Of a stretch of DNA of 22,018 bases, positions 13,117-20,029 are shown in pieces. The stretch's first letter is position 1. Each line of letters begins with the position of its first letter. A program made the position numbers and the translations under genes. The notes under the pieces are model-generated. The model searched no databases and was not told the origin of the DNA. It saw nothing but the letters and a program-made list of their open reading frames with translations. Location: NCBI GenBank assembly GCA_034437275.1, contig DAOTUD010000195.1:1-22018 (forward strand). Reading direction: 5' to 3'. Source of the stretch: TC-15 sp034437275. Lineage in GTDB: Bacteria; Chloroflexota; Anaerolineae; Aggregatilineales; Aggregatilineaceae.

Positions 13117-13258
13117 ACAGAATAGCGTGATCGGCTCGGAATTTACCCCTATCCCCCCGGCCCCCTTTCCCCGCACGCGGAGAAAGAGGAAGGTAAAATC
13201 GCTGCTAAGCCCCTCTCCGCTTGCGGGGAGGGGTAAACAAAGAATCACGATATTCTGT
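13117..13258. repeat. family B repeat copy 3 nested in a 15-bp imperfect inverted repeat
   Basis: The inner element (13142-13238) carries the TTTACCCC and GGGGTAAA ends and the CCGCACGCGGAG palindrome. Outside it, ACAGAATAGCGTGAT (13117-13131) is complementary to ATCACGATATTCTGT (13244-13258) at 14 of 15 positions. These arms differ from those around the copy at 11602. It lies just downstream of the minus-strand beta-helix gene. Confidence 0.75.
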
Positions 13259-13300
13259 AGTCCTACCCCCCGGGAAAATTTAGAAGAAATTCACGCGCGG

Positions 13301-14674
13301 CTACTCCCAGGGTTCGAGATAAGCTTCTTCCGAACCAAGCTCGCGCGGGTAGCGGCGTTTGTGGCGTTTGGCAATCGCAGCCCGCACCTTGTGATGATCG
13401 CTCTCTTCGTAGGTGATGTTGCGCGCCACGACGCGCCGGTCCGGCGACGCAAACAGCACCACGTCGGACTCGATCACGCGCGCCGGCATGACCACCATGC
13501 CCGAGCCGATGCGCACATTGTGCCCCACGCACCCGCCCAGCACCGGCTGCCCGGTGTCGCTCAGGCCGCCGTGCCCGTCCAGCGCGGTGATCTGCTTGGG
13601 CAGCAAGTTGAAGTCGGTGAAGGTATTCCCAGCGCCCACGAAGCTGTTACGCCCCACCACGCACATCTGCAGGCAGGTGTTCTGCGCCACGATGGTGTAT
13701 TCCATCAGCGTGGACATGAACAACGCCGCGCGGAACGGCAGGAAGCTGTTGTTGCCCACCACGCTGAGCATCAACTGGCAGCCCTGCGCCACGTTGACGT
13801 GGTCGCCGATGATGCTGTTGTCGATGACCACGCCCGGCCCGATGTAACAGCCGCGCCCGATGGTCGCCGGGCCGATGATCACCGCCGACGGGTCGATCAC
13901 GGTCCCCTCGCCGACCTGCACCACCGGCGACGAGGAGAGCACCTGCTTCTGCTCCAGGATGGCGCGGAACAACACGCGCAGCGCGAACAGGTTGTGCTCG
14001 GTGATCTGCTTCTCGAAGCGCTTCCCGCGCGAGAACACGCCCAGGATCACGTTGGCATAGTACACATGCACCCAGGCATCAATCGCCAGGCACGAGCGCT
14101 CGGTCAGCAGGTGCGTCAGGTCGAGGTCGCGGGTGGTGGCGGTTTCATCATCGCCGCCGGCTGAGCGCACATTCGCCATCGAGTCCGGCACGTTGTAATA
14201 GCCGATCTCCTTGAACTCGCTGTAGATCGGGATCTCGCGCCACTGCTGCGGCTCGACATAGCCGAACGGGAAATACCACAGGTCGAGCGGGTAGTAGAGC
14301 GCGCGCCCGTTCATGTCGCGCACCGGCTCCAGCCGCGACAGCGGCACGGCGTACTTCATCCACGCCGCGTCATCGGCAGGCAGCACGGCCCGGCTCGGCA
14401 GACGGCTGGCGCGGGCTTGCTCGAAGAACTCGGCGAAAAATTCGAGGTCGAAATACAGGTTGTCACGGTAGACGACCATCTCGTCGCCCTCCGGCGCGAC
14501 CTGCGGCAGGTCGTGGATCGACGCCAGCGGCAGCTCCGCCGGGCACGCGCCGATCACCTCGTCGAGTACATCGGCGTGGTGAAGCTTCAAGGTCTCATTG
14601 AGAATGCTCAGTTCACGCGCCGGTTCGTTAAACGGTGCGATCAAATGGTCGTCTTCGATGATAAACTTACGCAT
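13301..14674 (-). CDS. left-handed beta-helix (hexapeptide repeat) protein
   Basis: The product has 457 residues. About 1-245 is an unrecognised N-terminal region rich in Tyr/Phe and Asp/Glu. About 252-415 contains degenerate hexapeptide repeats of the [LIV]-G-x-x-x-x type, for example AVIIGPATIGRGCYIGPGVVID, SVVGNNSFLP and GCVGHNVRIGSGMVVMPARVI. This is the left-handed beta-helix fold shared by GlmU-, LpxA- and DapD-type acyltransferases and by some sugar-1-phosphate nucleotidyltransferases. A polar tail (about 416-457) follows. The N-terminus lacks an obvious nucleotidyltransferase GxGTRL motif, so acyltransferase or structural roles are more likely. ATG 14674 has GAGGG six bases upstream and a candidate promoter. 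Substrate is unknown. Confidence 0.75.
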   Translation of the reverse strand: MRKFIIEDDHLIAPFNEPARELSILNETLKLHHADVLDEVIGACPAELPLASIHDLPQVAPEGDEMVVYRDNLYFDLEFFAEFFEQARASRLPSRAVLPADDAAWMKYAVPLSRLEPVRDMNGRALYYPLDLWYFPFGYVEPQQWREIPIYSEFKEIGYYNVPDSMANVRSAGGDDETATTRDLDLTHLLTERSCLAIDAWVHVYYANVILGVFSRGKRFEKQITEHNLFALRVLFRAILEQKQVLSSSPVVQVGEGTVIDPSAVIIGPATIGRGCYIGPGVVIDNSIIGDHVNVAQGCQLMLSVVGNNSFLPFRAALFMSTLMEYTIVAQNTCLQMCVVGRNSFVGAGNTFTDFNLLPKQITALDGHGGLSDTGQPVLGGCVGHNVRIGSGMVVMPARVIESDVVLFASPDRRVVARNITYEESDHHKVRAAIAKRHKRRYPRELGSEEAYLEPWE

Positions 14675-14709
14675 GGTAAACCCTCGACTGCAACGGTCAA
14701 ACTGCCTCT

Positions 14710-14738
14710 AGTATCCTGCATCTGGGGCTGCGAGGCAA
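14710..14738 (-). promoter_or_regulatory. candidate promoter for the beta-helix protein
   Basis: On the minus strand TTGCCT (plus 14733-14738), a 17-bp spacer and GATACT (plus 14710-14715) are present. Each hexamer matches 4 of 6. The start would be near 14703, 29 nt before the ATG. Confidence 0.45.
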
Positions 14739-14783
14739 CTCGATGATCGTGGTGTGCTAGGCTGGTGCGGGGAAAACCGCGCC

Positions 14784-15617
14784 CTAACCGGAGCGCGTAT
14801 GCAGCCAGGAGCGCAGCGTGGTGATGAAACGCTCCGGCGAGTCGAGCATGATGAAGTGGCCCGCGTCGGGGAACCACTCGATCTGGGCGTGGGGGACGCC
14901 CTCTTGCAGCGTTTCGTTTTCGCTGGGGCGCACGATGATATCACGCTTGCCGTACATGCCCAGCGTCGGCATGATGAGCTTGTGCAGGTCGGGGCGCAGG
15001 TCGGTTTGGCGCAGCGTGCCGATGCTCTGGAAGAACGACTCAACGCTGATCATCGACACGTCTTTGGTGATCATGCGCGCCATCGCGCGGCCATCCTTGG
15101 CCATGAAGTAGCTGTAACCGCGCAGGAACAGCAGCAGCCCCTTCCCCTTGAACAGCCAGAAGATCGAGGCCACCGTCGGGTTGCCGGAAAGCTTCAGGAG
15201 CAGGTTCAACGAGTTGCCGTTGATCGGCGAGCCGATCACGCACACCTTGACCACCGTCTCCGGGTAGCGCATCGCGGTGCTGAGCGACACCGTCCCCCCC
15301 ATCGAATGCCCGATCAGCGGCGCTTTCTTGATCCCCAGCCGTTCCATGAACTGGTGGACCATCTCGACATAGGTCGGCACGGTGAAGGCGGTATTGCGCT
15401 GGAGTTGTTCCTCGTTGGAGCTGACCAACCCGGACTCGCCAAAACCGAAAAAGTCCAGGGCATAAGTGCGGAATTCACGGCCCAGGACTTCAATCGTATC
15501 GCGCCACAATGCCCACGACCCCAGCCACCCATGCAGCAGCAGGACCGGGCGTCCCCGTCCGTAGGTCTCATAATGAATAATTCCTGGATCCGTGACAAGT
15601 AATGGCACGTCTGGCAT
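14784..15617 (-). CDS. alpha/beta-fold hydrolase
   Basis: The product has 277 residues from ATG 15617. HGWLGSWALW gives the oxyanion loop (29-38), GHSMGG the nucleophile Ser105, GKRD the acid Asp226, and DAGHF the base His254. DFFGFGES (55-62) is typical of the epoxide hydrolase, haloalkane dehalogenase and lipase branch. A cap region follows with KGKGLLLFLRGYSYFMAKDG. The substrate is not predictable. The start is uncertain: GGAGG at plus 15620-15624 is only two bases from the ATG, and the frame is open to 15701 with a GTG alternative. The conserved beta-strand IHYETYGRG begins soon after Met1, favouring 15617. It lies downstream of the GTPase gene behind a 10-bp hairpin, so it may be in the same transcript. 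Confidence 0.83.
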   Translation of the reverse strand: MPDVPLLVTDPGIIHYETYGRGRPVLLLHGWLGSWALWRDTIEVLGREFRTYALDFFGFGESGLVSSNEEQLQRNTAFTVPTYVEMVHQFMERLGIKKAPLIGHSMGGTVSLSTAMRYPETVVKVCVIGSPINGNSLNLLLKLSGNPTVASIFWLFKGKGLLLFLRGYSYFMAKDGRAMARMITKDVSMISVESFFQSIGTLRQTDLRPDLHKLIMPTLGMYGKRDIIVRPSENETLQEGVPHAQIEWFPDAGHFIMLDSPERFITTLRSWLHTRSG

Positions 15618-15660
15618 AGCCTCCAGACCGCAACGCAGCAGCACATGAGGATAACACGGC

Positions 15661-15695
15661 CCTGGCGGGCCAGTATTCCGGCATCGCCCGCCAGG
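15661..15695 (-). other. strong intergenic hairpin between GTPase and hydrolase genes
   Basis: CCTGGCGGGC (15661-15670) and GCCCGCCAGG (15686-15695) are perfect 10-bp inverted repeats with a 15-nt loop. No T-run follows on the minus strand. It could be a 3' stabiliser or processing signal for the GTPase mRNA, or a terminator of a non-canonical kind. Confidence 0.45.
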
Positions 15696-15729
15696 CCACA
15701 ACCGCTTGCACGCCAGGGAAACGTGCCGG

Positions 15730-16272
15730 CTAGGTATCCATTTCTTCCAAAATGGAGTACAGTAGTTCCAACAGCACGTTTTTGACGCTTTCCTTTTGGG
15801 TAGCGATGCACGGCAGCAATTTCACGTTTTCCTCGATACGCAGCGCGATCCGAAGGTCTTCGGGTGCCCAGGCCTCGGGGTGATCTTGCTTGTTGGCCGC
15901 GACCACGTAGGGCGTGGGCGCATAGGCGCGAAACGTCTCCAGGATGCTCTTGGCCTCGCGGAACGTTTCGGGCTTGGCACTGTCCACCATTACCACAAAA
16001 CCGAGCATCCCTTCTGCCAGAATCTCCCACATAAAATCGAAGCGGCGCTGGCCGGGGGTACCAAACAGGTACAACACCAGGTCATCATCGACCGTGATGC
16101 GGCCAAAGTCCATCGCCACAGTGGTCGCACCTTTGGTGCCAAACTCGGCAGAATCAGCAGAGATACTCTCGTCGGTAGTTACCACATCAATTTCGCTGAT
16201 GGAACGGATAAATTCGGTCTTGCCCGCGCTGAAGGGGCCAGTGATGACCATTTTGACTGTTTGCATGGGCAT
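15730..16272 (-). CDS. small Ras-like GTPase (COG2229 / MglA-like family)
   Basis: The product has 180 residues, a single G domain. Walker A is GPFSAGKT (12-19), the switch I Thr lies in ATTVAMDFG (about 49-57), and G3 is LFGTPGQRRF (69-78). G4 is NKQD (127-130), and a G5-like ATQKES is near 160. The FGTPGQ form, lacking the usual Asp of DxxG, is characteristic of the COG2229 predicted GTPases, not MglA itself. It is expected to be a cytoplasmic molecular switch. It lies 65 bp downstream of a DUF4388 gene on the same strand and probably shares its promoter. DUF4388 (PATAN) proteins are known companions of such GTPases and two-component systems. ATG 16272 has a weak AGAGTGAG upstream; ATG 16266 is an alternative. 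No roadblock/MglB gene is seen. Confidence 0.87.
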   Translation of the reverse strand: MPMQTVKMVITGPFSAGKTEFIRSISEIDVVTTDESISADSAEFGTKGATTVAMDFGRITVDDDLVLYLFGTPGQRRFDFMWEILAEGMLGFVVMVDSAKPETFREAKSILETFRAYAPTPYVVAANKQDHPEAWAPEDLRIALRIEENVKLLPCIATQKESVKNVLLELLYSILEEMDT

Positions 16273-16337
16273 GGGTCGGTCTCACTCTTCTATAACAGCC
16301 GAACCTACCTGGTCGGCAGGTCGTAAGGGATAAAAAG

Positions 16338-17225
16338 TTAACTTTCTTTGATCTTGGCGATCAGGCGCTCGACCACACTACGCTTGACGGTCGGAGCCTG
16401 GATCGTCCCACGGGAGCCGCCGCTGGCCGCTTTGGCTTGCTGCATACCCGGCGACTTCACCAACTCCACCAGGCCCGCCTTCAACAGCCCCACCACCACC
16501 CGGCGAATCTCCAGGTCGGTCATATTGCACGCCTTGGCGATCTGGCGAATCGAGTTTTTGGGATTGATGAAGGCCACCACGTGCCACTCATCGACGCCCA
16601 AATGAATCCCCCGGAACTTGTCATCTGGCGCATCCGGGAACCTCAGAGCCATGTCCAGATTCGGGAGTTCGCGCGTCAGTTCCTCGTCGTCTTCCACATG
16701 GCGCGACAGATCGATCAACACGTTCTTGAGATCAATGGGCACGGTGATGCGATCCGACTGGGGAACGACGTCATCCTGGAAGACAAAAGGCTCGGCCTTC
16801 CAGGTCGCTACATCATACACAATATCTAACGTGCGCTGCTTGATGCTGCGCACGACATCGGCTTTGGTCACATAGTTGGCGTTGATCAACATCAACGCCA
16901 GGGCTTTATCGGAGTACTTCTTCCCACGCTCGCGGATCACCCGCGCCTGCTCCGCGTTGAGCTTGCCGGCCTTGTGCAGCACGTCGGCCAGGTGCCCGTC
17001 CGCCGCGCCCATCGAGGCCAGAATCAAGCGCCCTTCACGAAACGCAATCGTCGCCCGTTCCTCGCCCGGCACCACCTTATTACGCTCGTTGCCAGCACCA
17101 TCACGGATTTTTTCATCGGTGACAATCGGTTCATAGATCCGCAACGTGCCGGTTTTGCGCGCGAGGTTGATCAGGTTCAAAAGCTGGGTTGTACTAAAAT
17201 CCGCCAAGTTCCCTTTTAGTGGCAT
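16338..17225 (-). CDS. DUF4388 (PATAN) domain protein with C-terminal winged helix
   Basis: The product has 295 residues. MPLKGNLADFSTTQLLNLINLARKTGTLRI is the typical start of DUF4388, which continues with ATIAFREGRLILASMG and a helical part to about 145. At about 213-257, NSIRQIAKACNMTDLEIRRVVVGLLKAGLVELV looks like a winged helix. The C-terminal 40 residues are basic. DUF4388 domains are generally predicted to mediate protein interactions in signalling, often beside receiver domains and small GTPases. Here the GTPase gene follows directly, suggesting a two-gene module. ATG 17225 has AGGAAA upstream, and a near-consensus promoter lies at 17296-17324. It does not carry its own REC domain. 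Whether the winged helix binds DNA is unknown. Confidence 0.82.
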   Translation of the reverse strand: MPLKGNLADFSTTQLLNLINLARKTGTLRIYEPIVTDEKIRDGAGNERNKVVPGEERATIAFREGRLILASMGAADGHLADVLHKAGKLNAEQARVIRERGKKYSDKALALMLINANYVTKADVVRSIKQRTLDIVYDVATWKAEPFVFQDDVVPQSDRITVPIDLKNVLIDLSRHVEDDEELTRELPNLDMALRFPDAPDDKFRGIHLGVDEWHVVAFINPKNSIRQIAKACNMTDLEIRRVVVGLLKAGLVELVKSPGMQQAKAASGGSRGTIQAPTVKRSVVERLIAKIKES

Positions 17226-17295
17226 CTGCGAGTTTCCTACCTGGGATTGTGATTAATGCTTTAGGGCGGGCTGCGTATGCATCCACGATGCGCGC

Positions 17296-17324
17296 ATTAT
17301 ACCCCGCCGCAAAACGCGAGTCAA
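17296..17324 (-). promoter_or_regulatory. near-consensus promoter of the DUF4388-GTPase unit
   Basis: On the minus strand TTGACT (plus 17319-17324), a 17-bp spacer and TATAAT (plus 17296-17301) are present. This is the best sigma-70-type promoter in the window. The start would be near 17289, 64 nt ahead of ATG 17225. Confidence 0.85.
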
Positions 17325-17347
17325 CCGTACCAAAGGGGGGCAGCTTA

Positions 17348-18685
17348 ATGAAATCGCAACCTCACCCCACGACATCCTTAATTCTACCTCAAAACTATTC
17401 TGTGGTAAATTCGTCTGCATCAGGGAAATCTATTTCAGTGTATGGTGAGGCAGGACGCATGTCAAGCAAGATACCTTTGGGGCGTGGGCAAAACGAGTTC
17501 CGGCCAACGGCCCCCAACGCGCAGATTGTTACCCCTCGCCCCCTCCCCGCACGCGGAGAGGGCGGAAACGACGGGATTGAAAGTCCCTTGCCGGGGCTGG
17601 TGATGCTGCTGCTGGCCGCGCTGCTGATCGCCGCGTGCAGCAGCCAGGCCGCGCCGGTCATCACCGCCACGCCGCCCGCCACCGCCACCCACACCCCGCC
17701 GCCCACCGACCCCCGGCAAGCCCTGCCCATCCCGCCGCCCCTCGCGCCCGGCGTCAATCCGCTGACCGGGCGGCCCGTCGACACGCCCGGCGCGCTCGAC
17801 CGCCGCCCGCTGGCCGTCAAAATCTCGAACGCGCCCGCCGTCGTGCGGCCCCAGGCCGGCATCGGCCAGGCCGACCTCGTCTTCGAGCACTACACCGAAG
17901 GCTCCCTGACACGCTTGACCGCCATCTTCTGGACGCACACCCCGCCGCGCGTGGGATCGGTGCGCAGCGCACGCCTGATCGACCTGGAGCTGCCCACGAT
18001 GTACGGCGCGCTGTTCGCCTATGCCGGCGCTGCCGAACCGATCCGCCAGCGCATCGCGGCGCTGCCCTTCGCCCCGCGCGCCTACGAAGGCGTGACGACC
18101 GGCGCCCCGCTGTACTTCCGCGACCCCGGCATCGACGCGCCGCACAACCTGTTTGTGATCCCGGCGGAGGTCTGGCAGCGTGCCAGCGCGCAGGGCATCA
18201 ACACGCCGCCCGCGCTGGCCGGGATGGTCTTCGCCGACGATCCGCCCTCGGCCAGCGCCCCCGCCGCGCAGATCGCGCTGGACTACGGGCCGGACGTGGT
18301 CGGCTGGCGCTACGATGCGGATGCCGGGCAGTACGTGCGCACCGTCAACAGCGAGCCGCACACCGATGCCAACACCGGCCAGCCGGTCACCGCCGCCAAC
18401 GTCGTCGTGATCTACGCCCATCACCAGCCGGACTACACCATCGTCGAGAGCGAATGGCAGGGCCGCAAAGACTACTCCATCGAAATCCAAATCTGGACGC
18501 TCGGCCCGGCGGCGATCTTCCGCGATGGCCGCCAGACCGCGGGCTATTGGATGCGCTGGGAGGAGGAGGCCATGCTCACCTTCTGGGCCGACGAGGCCGG
18601 GACGCAGCCGCTCGCGCTCAAGCCGGGGAATACCTGGTTCCAGGTGGTACCGCTGGATTTCGGCGCATTGGAGGTCACGCCGTAA
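17348..18685 (+). CDS. DUF3048 (YerB-like) lipoprotein
   Basis: A hydrophobic segment ending LIAAC (lipobox Cys97 in this start model) is followed by a Thr/Pro linker. The DUF3048 domain then begins with PLTGRPVDTPGALDRRPLAVKISNAP and contains QAGIGQADLVFEHYTEG, LTRLTAIFW and VGSVRSARLIDLEL. The second half includes VIYAHHQPDYTIVESEW and a GKDYSIEIQIW-like strand. The product should be a membrane-anchored extracytoplasmic lipoprotein; YerB-family function is unknown. The start is uncertain. ATG 17348 has AAAGGGGGG seven bases upstream but gives an unusually long 85-residue n-region. ATG 17603 gives a minimal signal peptide without positive charge. Part of the n-region is translated from a family B repeat (17529-17590), so the repeat may have disrupted or replaced the native start. 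The frame opening at 17219 overlaps the DUF4388 start and is rejected. Confidence 0.78.
   Translation: MKSQPHPTTSLILPQNYSVVNSSASGKSISVYGEAGRMSSKIPLGRGQNEFRPTAPNAQIVTPRPLPARGEGGNDGIESPLPGLVMLLLAALLIAACSSQAAPVITATPPATATHTPPPTDPRQALPIPPPLAPGVNPLTGRPVDTPGALDRRPLAVKISNAPAVVRPQAGIGQADLVFEHYTEGSLTRLTAIFWTHTPPRVGSVRSARLIDLELPTMYGALFAYAGAAEPIRQRIAALPFAPRAYEGVTTGAPLYFRDPGIDAPHNLFVIPAEVWQRASAQGINTPPALAGMVFADDPPSASAPAAQIALDYGPDVVGWRYDADAGQYVRTVNSEPHTDANTGQPVTAANVVVIYAHHQPDYTIVESEWQGRKDYSIEIQIWTLGPAAIFRDGRQTAGYWMRWEEEAMLTFWADEAGTQPLALKPGNTWFQVVPLDFGALEVTP
17529..17590 (+). repeat. partial family B repeat inside the 5' part of the DUF3048 frame
   Basis: TTACCCCTCGCCCCCTCCCC, CGCACGCGGAGAGGG and GGATTGAAAGTCCC follow the order of family B copies, but the GGGAGGGGTAAA end is missing. 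It is translated in the frame of the DUF3048 protein just ahead of the lipoprotein signal. Confidence 0.65.
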
Positions 18686-18690
18686 AGGCA

Positions 18691-18721
18691 TAAAATATAA
18701 GGTAGGGGAGCCTACCTGATG
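18691..18721 (+). promoter_or_regulatory. hairpin presenting the Shine-Dalgarno at the membrane protein start
   Basis: AGGTAGG (18700-18706) and CCTACCT (18711-18717) form a perfect 7-bp stem whose 4-nt loop is GGAG (18707-18710). The ATG at 18719 starts two bases after the stem. TAAAAT (18691-18696) lies upstream and could be a -10, with TTGGAG (18668-18673) 17 bp before it as a weak -35. Confidence 0.55.
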
Positions 18722-19270
18722 TTCATGTTCGACATAATGTGCGGAAAAATCCTGCTCTGGCTGCTGTTCCTGGCCGCCAGCGCCCTGACACTCTATCGCG
18801 GCGCGATCCTCAGCGGCGTATTCAAAGACCCGCTGATGGGCCACTTCCGGATTTACGGCCCGGCGCGGCCCGCCTACCCCCTCAACCAGTTTTTGCTGAC
18901 CGGGGCGGCGGCCAGTTTCCTGTTGGGTGTGTTACTGACCTCGCTGAGTGTGCCGGGCAGCTACTACCAGGGCCTCTATCCGCCGCTGGTGTTTTTTGTG
19001 CTGGCAGGGATGGCGCTGGTGGCGTGGCTGATCGTGCGCCGGCATCCGGTGTGGCGCGTGATGCTGCCGCGCTGGTACTCCCACCTGCTGCGCGTCTCGA
19101 CGCGCCAGGAACGGCGGCTGATCGGGTTTGCGTGGCTGAAGATTCCGCGCAAGATGCGCTGGCGGCTCAACGGCGATCAGGCCGCATTCCAAAGCTGGGT
19201 GGACACGGTGCGCATCACGATCATCTACGGGGCCTACGATCCCGAAAATCCGTGGAAGACGTGGACGTGA
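18719..19270 (+). CDS. small integral membrane protein of unknown function
   Basis: The product has 183 residues. Three hydrophobic segments are visible: about 8-28 (ILLWLLFLAASALTLYRGAIL), 57-78 (FLLTGAAASFLLGVLLTSL) and 88-108 (PLVFFVLAGMALVAWLIVRR). A basic cytoplasmic-looking C-terminal region of about 75 residues follows, containing Arg/Trp-rich segments such as RQERRLIGFAWLKIPRKMRWRL. I recognise no family. It begins 33 bp after the DUF3048 stop and may be translated from the same mRNA, or from its own short transcript. A second ATG two codons in (18725) is possible. Its stop lies 9 bp from the convergent NUDIX-like gene, with no obvious terminator between. Confidence 0.68.
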   Translation: MFMFDIMCGKILLWLLFLAASALTLYRGAILSGVFKDPLMGHFRIYGPARPAYPLNQFLLTGAAASFLLGVLLTSLSVPGSYYQGLYPPLVFFVLAGMALVAWLIVRRHPVWRVMLPRWYSHLLRVSTRQERRLIGFAWLKIPRKMRWRLNGDQAAFQSWVDTVRITIIYGAYDPENPWKTWT

Positions 19271-19279
19271 TAGGATGAT

Positions 19280-19903
19280 CTACTCCGGCGGCGTACTGTG
19301 CAGCAGGTAGTAGCCCCGCACGCGCGCCCGGCGCAGCTCGCCAGCGACGCGCACCGGCAGCGGCTCCCCCGCCATGATCTGCCCCGCCGTGACCCACACC
19401 GCGCCGCCGTCTGCGGGCGAGGCCAGCAGCGACTCCAGAACCGCCGTCGCAAACCGCACCGCGTACACCTCCAGGAAGTAATGCGTCAGCACGCCGGTTT
19501 GGCCCTGGCGCATGGTGCGCGCCTCAGGTTCGACCGTCCACAGGTGATCGATGGCCACCTCCGCCGGCGCGAGCGACGGCAGCAGCCCGGTCTCGTCGAC
19601 CAGTTCTTCGCGCAGTTCACGGTACGGCGAGCGCTCGCGCCCCTGGCCAGTATAGAACCACTCGCGGAAGGCCGGCAGCGCGGCCTGCGGCAGCGAGAAG
19701 CGTAGGTCGTTGTTGTCCGGATTCTCGAACTCGGCGTCGAAGGCGGCCAGGGTGTCCCGGTCGTAGAATTCCAGCGCGCCGCCCACCGGCGACAGCACGT
19801 ACATCTCGCGCGCGAGGCGGTCGGCGTTCAGCAGCAGCAGAAACCGCGCGTCGTGCTCGATGCGGCATAAACTCGCGCAGGTGACCCGGATTGGCTGGCT
19901 CAT
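19280..19903 (-). CDS. divergent NUDIX-like protein
   Basis: The product has 207 residues. LSPVGGALEFY (37-47) and RELREELVDETGL (95-107) recall the NUDIX fold glycine pair and the REx2EExGU part of the NUDIX box. However, about 50 residues separate the GG from the RE box, compared with roughly 15-20 in canonical NUDIX hydrolases. The insert (about 50-90, with DLRFSLP and FREWFYTG) resembles what I recall of SMODS-associated NUDIX-type proteins. A nucleotide-derivative ligand or substrate is plausible, but catalysis is unproven. ATG 19903 has GAGGG nine bases upstream (plus 19913-19917). It diverges from dprA. No CD-NTase or other CBASS component is visible in the window. Confidence 0.62.
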   Translation of the reverse strand: MSQPIRVTCASLCRIEHDARFLLLLNADRLAREMYVLSPVGGALEFYDRDTLAAFDAEFENPDNNDLRFSLPQAALPAFREWFYTGQGRERSPYRELREELVDETGLLPSLAPAEVAIDHLWTVEPEARTMRQGQTGVLTHYFLEVYAVRFATAVLESLLASPADGGAVWVTAGQIMAGEPLPVRVAGELRRARVRGYYLLHSTPPE

Positions 19904-19965
19904 GACTGTTTACCCTCGCTGCTATTCCAGACTCATTGTGGTGCGGCCCCGGCCAAAATACAAAC

Positions 19966-19993
19966 TTGCCCTGGCGTGCAAATCACATATCCT
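19966..19993 (+). promoter_or_regulatory. candidate dprA promoter
   Basis: TTGCCC (19966-19971) and TATCCT (19988-19993) are spaced by 16 bp, matching 4/6 each. They lie 37 bp before ATG 20030, in the divergent spacer shared with the NUDIX-like gene. Confidence 0.35.
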
Positions 19994-20029
19994 TAGGCCA
20001 GCACCGATCGCACACAAGGCAGGATAACC

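Noticed and set aside
17219..17347. Upstream extension of the DUF3048 frame
   Set aside because: It would start at GTG 17219 inside the start of the divergent DUF4388 gene and cross that gene's promoter. ATG 17348 has a Shine-Dalgarno.
17462..18844. 460-codon open frame on the minus strand
   Set aside because: It is antisense to the DUF3048 gene and has no recognisable motif.
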